This document shows positions 1 through 9,640 of a DNA stretch of 64,000 nucleotides, piece after piece (positions within the stretch are counted from its first letter, which is position 1; each line of letters starts with the position of its first letter). The notes under the pieces were generated by a model, which was not told the origin of the DNA, did no database searches, and worked only from the letters and a program-made list of their open reading frames with translations. This stretch comes from Neostapfia colusana. Its lineage: Eukaryota; Streptophyta; Magnoliopsida; Poales; Poaceae. The DNA is taken from positions 52,923,671-52,987,670 of the forward strand of contig JASWHV010000008.1 of assembly GCA_030760725.1 (NCBI GenBank), read 5' to 3'. Made by a program: the position numbers and the translations under genes.

Positions 1-641
1 GTCTCCGGAGGAAGCGGTGCCAGCGACCAAGCGACGACTGTGCCGGTCCCGCTCCTTAGCAAGGGGAAGGAACAGGTGCCGACTGGCGGACCCGCACCCG
101 CGACGCGCCCTCGCTCACCGCCCAAGGACGCCGCAAAGTCGAGCAAGCAGCCAAAGAGAAGGCTGGTACGCCCCGACGGGAGCTTCGTCTCGAAGCCTAG
201 AGCGGAGGGGCCTCAAGCTGCCGGTGGTCCCACGTAGGGATCGGTGGCCGGTGTTGGCGGCAACTCTAGGAGTGCTGCAGTCAAGGCAGCTCCGCTGGGT
301 GCGAGGAGGACGCCCGATGTTGTTGCGGCTCCGAAAAGGGTTCCTGACGCGCCGCCGACAGCGAAGAAGACCTCCGACGCACCTCCAGCTCTGAAGCCGA
401 CGGTGAGAAAGGCTCCTGATGCGCCGTCGGCAGCGACGAAGGCTCCTGAGGCATCGGCGGCTCTGAAGCAGACGAGGGCAGCACCGGCACCAGATGCGAC
501 TCTGGCGCCGAGGCCGGCGGTGAGTAAGGCCCCTGACGCATCACCGACTCCGAAGCTGGCGGGGGCGAGTGGTTCCAGCCCCCCGCGCAAGAAGTTTTGC
601 GTGTCTTGGAACGGCCAGGCACCCAGGTACGACGCAGGCCT
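1..641 (+). pseudogene. Pro/Ala/Lys-rich reading frame, left part, cut by a copia insertion
   Basis: The first frame is open from base 1 to the insertion point at 641 except for one TAG at 235-237. The product is very rich in Ala, Pro, Lys and Ser, with loosely repeated units of the type KAPDAP/APDA between about 300 and 560, and a less biased end (FCVSWNGQAPRYDAG). I do not recognise the protein. When the copia element and one copy of its target duplication are ignored, the frame continues for about 48 codons at 2922-3066. The upstream start lies outside the window. It could be a broken host gene, a gene fragment carried by a transposon, or chance in GC-rich DNA. Confidence 0.35.
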
Positions 642-1169
642 TGTGGGCTGATCTGGCCCTGGGCCGAGTGGGCTGGTCTCTGCCCTGGCCCAGGCCGAGT
701 CCCCTTCTAGAAGAAATCTGAGTTTAGTCTTTTTAGAGATAGACTAATAGATTCTTTTGTAATAGATTAAGACTCTTGTAAGGGGGGGCTATATAAACAA
801 GCTAAAACACCCCAAAAAGTTGAGAGAGAGATTAATAAAGAAAATAATTCCTCCACTTTTCTTGCCCTAGCCGCCTCTTTCCCCTTTCAGCAGCCGTCAC
901 CCCCCTCTTTCTTCCCCAGGTCGGCGCCTCCCAAGAACCCTAGCCGCCACCAGGGGCTATGGTCTGCCGTCGCCCAGGTTTCTCCAGCCGCCGCCTGCTG
1001 TTCCAGCCACCCCTCAGGGCTGCTGCTCCAGCTGCTGCCTAGGGCATCATCTTCCTCAAGCTGATGCCTCCCTCCTCAACACTAGCCGCCATCAGGTTTG
1101 GTTCAGCAGCCATCAAAGCCAGATTTCAGATTGATCTGCTAGGGAAGTTTTGGGGCTAGAATTGCAAGA
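642..1169 (+). repeat. 5' LTR of copia-1
   Basis: This LTR (528 bp) matches 2343-2916. A TATA box (TATAAA, 792-797) sits after a G run, and a pyrimidine-rich CCGCC region follows. Compared with the 3' LTR it lacks about 29 bp just after GATCTGCTAGGG. The 3' LTR and a separate scrap at 4262-4330 both have that segment, so this copy suffered the deletion. Confidence 0.88.
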
Positions 1170-1173
1170 TTCG

Positions 1174-1186
1174 TGGCATCAGAGCC
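1174..1186 (+). other. Primer binding site of copia-1
   Basis: TGGCATCAGAGCC differs by one base from the TGGTATCAGAGCC complement of the 3' end of plant initiator tRNA-Met, the usual primer of copia elements. It lies 4 bases after the 5' LTR. Confidence 0.75.
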
Positions 1187-1215
1187 GGTTTCAACCCTAG
1201 GATGAATTGTGCAAG

Positions 1216-2051
1216 ATGTCGTCTACACCTACAAGCAGTCGCAGCGCCATAAGCCATGGCACACCCTCACTAGCAGCTCTTGAGGTGAACACCGGGACGG
1301 GGTTTCCCATGCTCACCAAGACCAACTACGCGAAGAGGGCTGTCATGATGAAGATCAAGCAGAAGGCACGGCTGCTTTGGAAGGCCGTGGAAGAGGGGAA
1401 CGTAAGCGAGTAGGAAGGCATGATGGCGCTTGACATCTTGGTCAGCGCTGTCCCGCCGGAGATGATCACGACGATCGAAAAAAAGAGGACGGCGAAGGAG
1501 ACATGGGACACGATCGCCATCATGCGGGTCGAGACCGACCGCGTGAGGAAAACAACAACACAGCAACTCCGGAAGGAGTTCGAAGACGTTGTCTTCAAGG
1601 ATAGCGAAAGCGTGGAGGACTTCTCCCTCCGCCTGAGCAGCATGCTATCACGGCTTGCGTCGCTAGGGGAGGAGATAGGAGAAGAGAGGGCCGTGGAGAT
1701 CGTGGTGACGATCACGACACTGCTGGATATGTTGACCCTCACCTTGTCGGAGGTGACGGGCGTCTCAGGGCGGCTGAGAACGCTTTCGACTCGACGCAGC
1801 GGAAGGGAGGAGTACACAACGGTCAGTTGTACCTCACTCGGGAGGAATGGGAGGCACAGCGAAAGGAGGAGCGGTCTACCCAGCCCGCGGGTTCTTCTAA
1901 GAGGGGCGGCCGAAAGGGCCCGCCCAAGAAGAACAGAGGCAAGAAGGAAGGTTCCGGGAAGGATATTCCGCGGGATCAGTGTAGGAAGTGCGGGAAGAAG
2001 GGCCACTGGGCTAGGGAGTGTCGGTCGAAGCCCAAGGAGGAGCCGCAGTAG
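1216..2051 (+). pseudogene. copia-1 gag remnant with zinc knuckle
   Basis: The ATG at 1216 opens a copia-type gag (FPMLTKTNYAKRAVMMKIKQ, then KAVEEG, TAKETWDTI, LRKEFEDVVFKDSESVEDF). The frame has a TAG at 1411-1413 and continues in the same frame from 1414. Near 1720-1800 coding passes to another frame, which carries a basic region and the CCHC knuckle CRKCGKKGHWAREC at about 1980-2021, ending at TAG 2049-2051. Capsid and nucleocapsid functions are known for the family. This copy has at least one stop and one frameshift. Confidence 0.85.
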
Positions 2052-2145
2052 CAGGCTTTCGTGGCGAAGGCGGAGGAGGAGGGCACCTTGTTTATAACAA
2101 GGGTGGCCTCTGTACAGGAGGAGCAAGAACCCGGTACATCATGAC

Positions 2146-2352
2146 AGAAGCAAGCACATCGATGTTAAGTACCACTACACACGGGAGTGTGTGCACAGCG
2201 GTACTATTGTGCTTGAGCAAATCTCCACTCAAGACCTGATGGCGGACATCTTGACCAAGGCCCTTGGAAGACAGAAGTTCGTGGAGATGAGGAGAAGGAT
2301 CGGGATGCTAGACGTGGGCCAGTGTCAGGATCAGGAGGAGAATGTGGGCTGA
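2146..2352 (+). pseudogene. copia-1 RNase H C-terminal remnant
   Basis: An open frame begins abruptly in RNase H (SKHIDVKYHYTREC) and runs through the family-typical QDLMADILTKALGR to a TGA at 2350-2352 inside the 3' LTR. The joint with gag near 2100-2146 marks an internal deletion that removed nearly all of pol. Confidence 0.85.
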
Positions 2353-2916
2353 TCTGCCCCTAGCCCAGGGCGGCCAGAACTGGGCCGAGTGGGCTGGTCT
2401 GTCCTGGCCCAGGCCGGGTCCCCTTCTAGAAGAAATCTGAGTTTAGTCTTTTTAGAGATAGACTAATAGATCCTTTAGTAATAGATTAAGACTTTTATAA
2501 GGGGGGGTTATATAAACAAGCCAAAACACCCCAAAAAGTTGAGAGAGAGGTTAACAAAGAAAATAATTCCTCCACTTTTCTTGCCCTAGCCGCCTCTCTC
2601 CCCTTTCAGCAGTTGTCGCCCCCCTTTTTCTTCCCCAGGTCGGCGCCTCCCAAGAACCCTAGCCGCCACCAGGGGCTATGGCCTGCCGCCGCCCAGGTTT
2701 CTCCAGTCGCCGCCTGCTGTTCCAGCCACCCCTCACGGCTGCGGCTCCAGCTGTTGCCTAGGGCATCATCTTCCTCAAGCTGCTGCCTCCCTCCTCAACC
2801 CTAGCCGCCATCAGGTTTTGTTCAGCAGCCATCAAAGCCAGAGTTCAGATTGATCTGCTAGGGCAGATCAGTTTGTACAGCAAGAACAGAGAAGTTTTGG
2901 GGCTGGAATTGCAACA
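2343..2916 (+). repeat. 3' LTR of copia-1
   Basis: A 574-bp LTR starting TGTGGGCTG and ending GCAACA, with a TATA box at 2511-2516. It keeps the 29-bp segment missing from the 5' copy. It is followed by the target duplication GGCCT (2917-2921). Confidence 0.9.
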
Positions 2917-2921
2917 GGCCT

Positions 2922-3066
2922 TAGGATAGATTGCAGTGCAGAGCTCTTTGCTCGTGTGATTGACTTTAGCTCTTTTCTCGCAGGGCTTCATCACAGAGTG
3001 CGACTCCTCCTTCGCAGCAGCCCAGGGGCCGGAGTCCCTTCGCCGCTGGGGCTTCTGGAGGCTTAG
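2922..3066 (+). pseudogene. Right part of the interrupted Pro/Ala-rich frame
   Basis: After the downstream target-site copy (2917-2921) the frame of the 1-641 segment stays open to TAG at 3064-3066. The composition changes: it is less Pro/Ala-rich and includes a Leu/Arg-rich stretch. Bases 3067-3191 continue as GC-rich DNA without a convincing frame, up to the edge of the next copia remnant. That the two parts were one frame is inferred from the exact 5-bp duplication flanking the element. Confidence 0.3.
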
Positions 3067-3191
3067 CGCCAGAGCCAGTGCCTGGACTGGCCCGGGATGC
3101 CGACTCTCGGGATCCGAGACCAGCCGGCCAACGGACGCGGACGTCCCTAACGGCGGCGCGGCCGCTCCAATGTTAGCTACAAGTCCACCTC

Positions 3192-3520
3192 TGTTAGTAT
3201 CTGAAGTATTACTCCCATGAAGAGGATGACACTAGGAATTGGGAAATTTTTCTGAGTTCATTCCACACACAATACCTTACCCAACCTAGGAGTTGAGGTT
3301 ACATATTTATAGCTGCCGAAGGCAGCTAAGCATATACCAAAATAGTAGTCTAAGATGCTAGTCTAAGATGCCAAGCATATGTTGTCCTAATCAAGGACTA
3401 ATATGATGTCCTATCAAAGGACTAAGGTGTTGTCCTCTTGGTCTAAGATATTGTCCTAACAAGGACAAGATGCTGTACTAGGGGGCCACAAAGACCAAGA
3501 GTACAAGACTTATTCCATCA
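3192..3520 (-). repeat. 3' LTR of copia-2
   Basis: A 329-bp LTR bounded by TGTTAG at 3192 and CCATCA at 3520 on the plus strand (inverted TG...CA). It contains several short direct repeats around GTCTAAGAT and AGGACTA. No partner LTR is present in the window. Confidence 0.75.
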
Positions 3521-3537
3521 TTCTCCCCCCAAGTCTT

Positions 3538-4258
3538 ATGCGTCATTTTGTGAGAGAGTTGGAACATCCCGATCCTGGAGCAAAGCTCAAGGAACTTGAT
3601 CCTTCCAAGGGGCTTGGTGAGAAGGTCCGCAAGCTGGTCCTTGGTGCTGATGTAGCACGCCTTGATGCTCCCTTCCTCCAAGCAGCTTCGGAGGAAGTGG
3701 TACCTCACCTGGATGTGCTTGCCTGGTTCATGGAAGACGGGGTTCTTTGCCAGAGCCAGAGCGGACTTGTTGTCCACCCTGAGCTCCACCGCTCCAGTGT
3801 CTTTGCCGAGGAGATCACCAAGCAGTCAAACAAGCCAGAGCGCCTGAGTCAAAGCGGTAGAGGCCGCTATGTACTCGGCCTCGTAGCTGGACAAGGCCAC
3901 CATCGCTGCTTGACCGACTGCCAGCTAACGAGGCACTTGCCGAGGAAGAAGAGAATCCCGCTCGTGCTCTTGCTAGTGTCGATGTCGGGCTATCGCTGTA
4001 CATGACAAGGTGTGCCTCCCCAGGGCACCTCAGATAGTAGAGGTCATGGTCGAGAGTCCCCGCAACGTAGCGGATGATCCTCTTCACAACCTGCTAGTGC
4101 TCCGTTGTCGGTCGCTGCATGAACCGAGTGACATAGCCGACAGAGAATGCCAAATCCGGTCGTGTGTGGGCGAGGTAGCGAAGGATCCCCACAAGACGCC
4201 GATAATGTGTAGCGTCCACCTCCTCCGCCGTGTTGCCGCGGCTCAGCTTCTGGGAAGA
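3538..4258 (-). pseudogene. copia-2 reverse transcriptase end and RNase H
   Basis: Reading leftwards from 4258 the minus strand gives HYRRLVGILRYLAHTRPDLA, then FMQRPTTEH followed by a stop, KRIIRYVAGTLDHDLYYL, a frameshifted middle, then ELRVDNKSALALAKNPVFHE and STKDQLADLLTKPLGR. These are the thumb and RNase H parts of copia pol. At least one in-frame stop and one frameshift make it non-functional. The last frame runs on into the LTR. Confidence 0.85.
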
Positions 4259-4261
4259 CAA

Positions 4262-4330
4262 ATTGATCTGCTAGGGCGGATCAGCTTGTTCAGCAAGAAC
4301 AGAGGCAGTTTCAACGCCGGAATTGCAACA
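4262..4330 (+). repeat. Isolated LTR tail related to copia-1
   Basis: About 69 bases align with the last part of the copia-1 3' LTR, including GATCTGCTAGGG, a CAGCAAGAACAGAG segment and the terminal GGAATTGCAACA. It directly abuts copia-2. The following 4331-4539 holds a pyrimidine-rich stretch and no gene that I can recognise. Confidence 0.6.
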
Positions 4331-4539
4331 ACCCTCCCTCTCTCCCTCTGTTCTGCTCTGTCCAGCGCGAGAGCAGAGGCAAGATCAACCAGCGGTTGTA
4401 CTGTTACCCCAAGAACAGAACAGATGTCTCTGATCCCTCTTTGTTCCTAAGTCAGCAAGGTCGGGTGTTAAACTGCTACTGGGATAGGGTAGTTTTTAGT
4501 GTGATAAGCACCAGAATTGCAACACCAAAGGAAGTGTGT

Positions 4540-4866
4540 AATGTGGCTAACAACCACGGGTATCAGGGAGGAAATCACGACTTGTGAGTAAAGTGGTACA
4601 ATCTCTACAAAGAACCAAACTGTCATAACAGTCGTGCTCACGGTCAACAAGGGCTTGGACTTGTCCATGATTAGAGAAACATGGAAATGAATTGGAAAAA
4701 GGTGTTAGGTGATGTAACCTAGCATTAATGGTTTAATTATAATGATGGTGAGATTTAAATCACTTAGTAATATAGGTTGCTAATTAAATCTAAGATATGA
4801 ATCAACTGATTCTAGCAGACATGTGTAATACACTCGGTTGTTCTTTATGGAAAACCGAGTTTGACA
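4540..4866 (+). repeat. Fragment of the large gypsy LTR (3' end)
   Basis: Several blocks match the end of the LTR at 58871-62176: GTGCTCACGGTC with GGCTTGGA and CATGATTAGAG after it, and the terminal CGGTTGTTCTT...ACCGAGTTTGACA ending at 4866. Material is missing between blocks. It is the same family as the 34790 and 58871 copies but more diverged. From 4867 to 5227 I see only AT-rich spacer. Confidence 0.6.
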
Positions 4867-5228
4867 ATATACCTGACAGATGCACATTTAAGGAGAAGAA
4901 CAAAAATAAAGCATTAGAACAAAGCAAGGAAATAGTTTAGATAAGCTCACTTTGACCTTGGAGTGATAGCTTGATTAGTGGATAAGGTAAACTTTATAGA
5001 TTGCACTTTTTGGCATTACTGTGCAAATAGAGTTGTTATCGAAATCATGCAGTTTTAGTCAACACTTAAGAAATTTTCCTACAGTTTTTTCGAATGTGCA
5101 AGGTCATATCTGATTTTCAGTCTAGTTGTACCCTCAAGACTATTCCAATATATCATCAGACAGAAAACCTCAAGTCCTACTCAACACTATATATGTGTGT
5201 GTATATAGACGCGCGCCCACACACACAC

Positions 5229-5231
<3 letters not shown>

Positions 5232-5296
<65 letters not shown>
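5232..5296. repeat. TA dinucleotide microsatellite
   Basis: An uninterrupted run of about 32 TA units, preceded by a short CA tract. It adjoins the 3' end of the SINE remnant, a common position for simple repeats grown from a retroposon tail. Length in the assembly may be unreliable. Confidence 0.95.
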
Positions 5297-5299
<3 letters not shown>

Positions 5300-5416
5300 G
5301 GCAGCTCATATATATGTGCATGTATCTCCCGCTTGCGCAGGGTCCGGAAAAGGGTCCGGCCACTTTGGGTCTTTTGTGCGCAGTCTTTTCCTGCATTTCT
5401 ATAAGAGCCTGTTTCT
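5296..5416 (-). mobile_element. SINE remnant (grass tRNA-type SINE, 3' part)
   Basis: On the minus strand the segment contains the layout of grass SINE bodies: GAAACAGGCTCTTATAGAAA near the start, AAGTGGCCGGACCCTT, CCGGACCCTGCGCAAGCGGG, and an end in GAGCTGCCCTTT. The tRNA-like head with A and B boxes is absent; a GA-rich tract (5424-5461) takes its place. The family assignment rests on memory of such sequences and should be tested by search. Confidence 0.55.
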
Positions 5417-5423
5417 ATCTATA

Positions 5424-5461
5424 TAGAGAGAGAGAAAGAGAGAGAGGGGGAGAGAGAGAGG
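5424..5461. repeat. GA-rich low-complexity tract
   Basis: Alternating AGAG/GGGAGAGAG purine tract next to the SINE remnant. No function can be read from it. Confidence 0.85.
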
Positions 5462-5592
5462 AAATATATATAAATCAATACACAGGTATGTAAACGTTGA
5501 GGAATCACTTATACACGACCTACTGATAGCAGTAACTTCTATTTTGTATGATGATGACAACTCTAGATTTTTTCCCAAAAATGTTAAATTAC

Positions 5593-8500
5593 CTCATACT
5601 CCCAGCCATCAACAACGAAGATGTCCAAGGAATAGCCATCATTCGTTGAATATGCATGTGCTTCTAGGATATTGAGACCAAGCTCCCCAATTAGAGAGGT
5701 TAACTGAATGAAAAAAAATGTTACAACATATAACTAACCAAGTATAATATATGGAACTCAAGTGTTCACAATCATGAAGAATTACAACATAGAATCATCT
5801 GATCAACCATATAACTGTAGTTTTTTTACAACAAAGACTTTATCTCAAGCACGTTGAGGTAGGCTAGATATGAAACCCAATGTTGGCTCGCCAAGCCTAT
5901 CACAACCATCCTACTTTATCCGGGCCTGGGACCGGCTATATCTAGAAAGGCATAGGCTGAGTTCAGCATATAACTGTAGTGTATCAAAATTATTTTCTAA
6001 AGAGCATGGTATAGCCTACTTGAAATATATAATCAATAATATTATCTACAATAGTTAACATAATCCAGACCAAACAATAAGCCACTGACACAACACAAAA
6101 CAAGGCCTATTTAATAAACAAGTAAACAAAATAATACAGCACTGATACTTGATAATAGAGCAGCTGATCCCCAACTGCTCCTCAAGAATGTACAAGAGAA
6201 ACCTAATACCTAAATCTTCAGTGCAAGCAATTAACATGTCTAGTTAGATAAGGCTTCACCTGATGGAGCTGCTAGCTTTCAGCCATTGTAAAACAGTTAG
6301 TGAAAATCTTGTCAATTACTGAATTAATGCTTATCAAATCGAACATAAACAAACAAGCACATCTCTCTTGGTCGTTTTGCTGAGATCAAGTATATTAACA
6401 GGTTCATGCACTTCATAACATTCATGCATGGGCATCAAAACAAAGCTAAAATTTATGAGGAAGATGCTGTAATATGTACGGTATACCCAGTACTCAGCAT
6501 TCTTAGGTCAGTACATGGTCAGAGATAGTAAGGAAATTTCTTAAGCACTAAAAAGAACTGGCCTATAACTATAACACTACCACACGATACCTGGTACCTA
6601 AGGTGAGAAAATATTATTTTGTAGCTACACTTAACCTGAGTCTAAAATACTACATATCCAATTGACCAGTATTCTTGCTAGGTACAATAATAATACAACC
6701 ATGTAGGAATCTTTGACAAACTCCATAACACATTAAACTGCTGCTATCATGCAAATATTTGTTTCCAGTTCAGACAAGAAATTGATAGTATACCTGACTA
6801 AGAAGCTTTGGTTTATCGTCACATGCAAATATAATTTCATGAAAGGGCCTGTAATGGCATTACATGTCAGAAAATACTGGCTCTTATTGTTACTGAAAAA
6901 TATAAAACATGGAGAGCCACACATCGAGTGGTAAATAAAGGTGGCACTAATGAAACACTCAGGACAAAAAAATAAAGAAACTCTGCTAGCGTATTTAGAA
7001 GCATCATAAGTAATAAATAATTAAACTATACTACATGGGAACATAGGTTGTGTTACGAATCATCAGGTTCAAGTTAACAAACTCACAAGTTAACTGTAGA
7101 AAGACTAAAATCACCTTTTATCTCTTGATGCAAAAGATGAGCATTGGGGATCTTGTTCTTCTTGTTTGATGTAAGTTGAAGATTCAGCTCCAGTGCTTTC
7201 CTCCAGAGTTACAACCTAAAACTAAATTATTATTAACATAAAAGTGCAGTCCATTTAGTTGAGTCAGTCAAATTCTAAAGCAAGTGCAAGACTATAGTAA
7301 AAATGTACACACTTATATGTTCTATTCTATAATGTAGAAGGAAGATATTCAGTAGATCCAAAGGAAATTGCAGAGCCGATGGCAGAAGTTCACAGTTGTT
7401 TCTCACACTAATAAAACTTTATAAAATTAAACACAGTTAAAGCTAATAATTCTTAGTCAAGTATTTTAATATCATAATGGTATCCACTATAATTTCGAAC
7501 CATTTTTTGAACCCTTTTTCAGTAAGATTGAAAAAGGAAATATGATTTTCATTTTCTTTCGTATACATCCTACAATAACATACATGGTGACTACGCAGTA
7601 CAGTCAGTAGAAAGTTTGTGTATGTATTCTCCCTCTCTATTCCTTGATTAAAAAATGAGGCGGATAAGGAATGTACAATTTACTCTGCAAACAGTGGGAT
7701 CAGAGAAACAGATGTCAGCCAAAAAATAAACAGCAGTCATAAGATATCCACTATCACTTTGTTATGGGACAGTCCAAATCAGTTTTTTTTCTTTTGTTCT
7801 AAAACTGTCATGTAGATTCATTTCATAAGACAGGAGAAACTTGAAATAACTAGACGAAAACTTAAAAGAAGTGATTCCACATAAAAAATAAATGGGCTAG
7901 GTGTCGTTAGGAACAGTGTAATCATGAAAATAATGTCCCCATGCAATGCAGTAAGTAGAAGGTACCCTAGATATGGTTTTGTTTTGACAATGAGACACTG
8001 ACATACTTAACAATATCATGCAGCAACTAACAGAGAAAGTCGATTGGGTAATTGGGTAAACTTGATGTATTAAGCAAGATTAGATAGGAGATAGATCTTC
8101 TCAAGGAAGAGTCCATGATTATTTCACAGGAATAGATGGGCAGAATAAGGATCCCCTACTGATGCCTGTCAATATTGACTAACTATATGTGGTATGAGTT
8201 AATCACCTGTGAAAGGCAAACATCAAAGACCAGCCCATTCATGGGTTCACGGGCCTGCTCAAGCAATTTCTTGTGCAATAAGACATCTTCGACCCGCTCC
8301 ACATTCACATCTAGTGCATACCTGTCCAATGCACAGAGCAAAGCATGTTTAATAGTAGCTTTGAATGACATTATTCATATAAGTTATTTACAGTAACAGC
8401 GTTGAAGTGCTACAAGATGACAGGCACATGCAATGTCATTTCTCGCCTCAGTGTGCTTTCCTTAACAAGCTTACTGGTTTCATGCTTGTGCAGTTTTATG

Positions 8501-9540
8501 AAAGAGGCCAAGCAACTCTAACGGGGTAAATAGAACATTGTGAACGTAAGGAGAAGTAATATCTCGCAGAAAATAGTGAGGCGTTGTTGTGAGGACTGCG
8601 GAATCCGGCAGTTCATGTTTATAGGCACACAGTCCAAGTTCAAGGAATATATAGTACACCACCAGGTGTTCACAAGTTCAATTTGGATGAGGACGAGTGT
8701 CCACTAACGCGACCAAAAACATATACTTATCTTGCAGATCTTGAAAGCGGTATATGCAATCAAAACAGACCGGCATGGCGTGTAACATCTACGGAGCAAA
8801 GTAAACTACTCTTCACGATATTAAAGAAAAAGGGAAATGGCAACTTGGTGTACTACGAGGTGCTGCACGCACTATTAGATAGACGGGTTGAGTTTCGTGT
8901 AAATCGTGATTCCACAGTGGAACGGAATGATTAGCGCTAAACACATACGCTAATTGTGACATTTAGCAAGTAACCATGGAAGAGAAACTAACACAGCTTA
9001 GCTTTCGCTCAACATTCTGATCCGTGTGCACGCGGCATCAAATAAAGTGGCTACGTGGCGGGAGCGAACGTGATCTTAGCAGCGGCGGGAGAAAAGGCGC
9101 TGGCTTCAGCTTTTAATACTGCGGCGACGAGAAACTGCGGATCAGCTACTGTGCGATCCGCTGGACCCCAGCCGCAAGAAAGGAAAACAAAGATAAAACG
9201 AGCGCGCGCATCCAAGATGGGTGATTTTCTTATGCGATCCGACAGCATAAGCAGCCGATGCGTCAAGCGCGAGGCATCTAAATTTCGCGAAAATGTAACT
9301 GACCGAGGAGAGAGAGGGAGAGAGAGAGACGGACCTGGCGGGGAGGCCTTGGAAGTGGGCCCAGAGCTCGTCGTCGAGCCTGTGGTGCGCGCCTCCATAG
9401 CCGCCGACGCGGATGCGTCGGAGCACCTCGGCGTAGGCCTCCGCCTTGCGCCGCCTCCCTGCCGCGCCGCCGCCGCCGGAGGAGGAGGAGGGACGAGGCG
9501 GGGGCGAGGCGTCGCGGCTGCCGCAGGACTCGGCCGCCAT
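5593..9540 (-). CDS. STY46-like: ACT-domain Raf-like Ser/Thr kinase, exons 1-5 only (partial)
   Basis: Five exons join in phase on the minus strand: 9540-9335, 8321-8207, 7215-7115, 6848-6794 and 5703-5593, each with GT donor and AG acceptor, 588 coding bases, 196 codons. Exon 1 starts MAAESCGSRD and has YAEVLRRI and DDELWAHFQGLPA. Exon 2 reads YALDVNVERVEDVLLHKKLL. Exons 4-5 hold the ACT domain (PFHEIIFACDDKPKLLSQ, LTSLIGELGLNILEAHAYST, DIFVVDGW). This matches plant STY8/STY17/STY46 kinases, cytosolic enzymes reported to phosphorylate chloroplast transit peptides; usual length is near 550-600 residues. The kinase domain should follow exon 5, but nothing like it appears from 5592 down to 1. 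Either the gene is truncated, or the remaining exons lie left of the window beyond a TE-filled intron. No stop interrupts the visible exons. Confidence 0.85.
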
Positions 9541-9631
9541 GCTAGGGTTCGCGGCGAGCGACGGCGGCGGCGAGACGGAGGGTCGGTGGTGCTCGGCTCA
9601 TGGGCGGCGTCGCGGTCGTGGGGCGAGGCGC

Positions 9632-9637
9632 TTTATA
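9632..9637 (-). promoter_or_regulatory. TATA box of the STY-like kinase gene
   Basis: TATAAA on the minus strand lies 92-97 bases before the ATG at 9540, in a GC-rich stretch with purine repeats. That predicts a transcript start near 9600 and a leader of about 60 bases. Confidence 0.5.
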
Positions 9638-9640
9638 CGA

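Larger units (their letters stand above)
642..2916 (+). mobile_element. Internally deleted Ty1/copia retrotransposon (copia-1)
   Basis: A complete insertion with LTRs at both ends, TG...CA termini (the 5' LTR now ends GA) and a perfect 5-bp target duplication GGCCT at 637-641 and 2917-2921. A primer site close to the initiator tRNA-Met complement follows the 5' LTR. Inside, gag is present but broken, and it is followed directly by the last part of RNase H. Protease, integrase and reverse transcriptase are missing, so the element is about 2.3 kb and cannot move by itself. Confidence 0.9.
3192..4260 (-). mobile_element. Truncated Ty1/copia element, 3' end only (copia-2)
   Basis: On the minus strand this holds the C-terminal end of reverse transcriptase, RNase H, a purine tract and the 3' LTR. 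The LTR occupies 3192-3520 with inverted TG/CA ends; the tract TTCTCCCCCC (plus strand) lies at 3521-3530. The element stops at 4260, where a scrap of a different LTR begins, so its 5' side is lost and no target duplication can be checked. Confidence 0.85.

Noticed and set aside
5094..5404. Frames coding Tyr-Ile repeats
   Set aside because: They are translations of the TA microsatellite.
8683..8934. 83-codon plus-strand frame in intron 1 of the kinase gene
   Set aside because: It lies antisense in an intron with no domain or codon bias.
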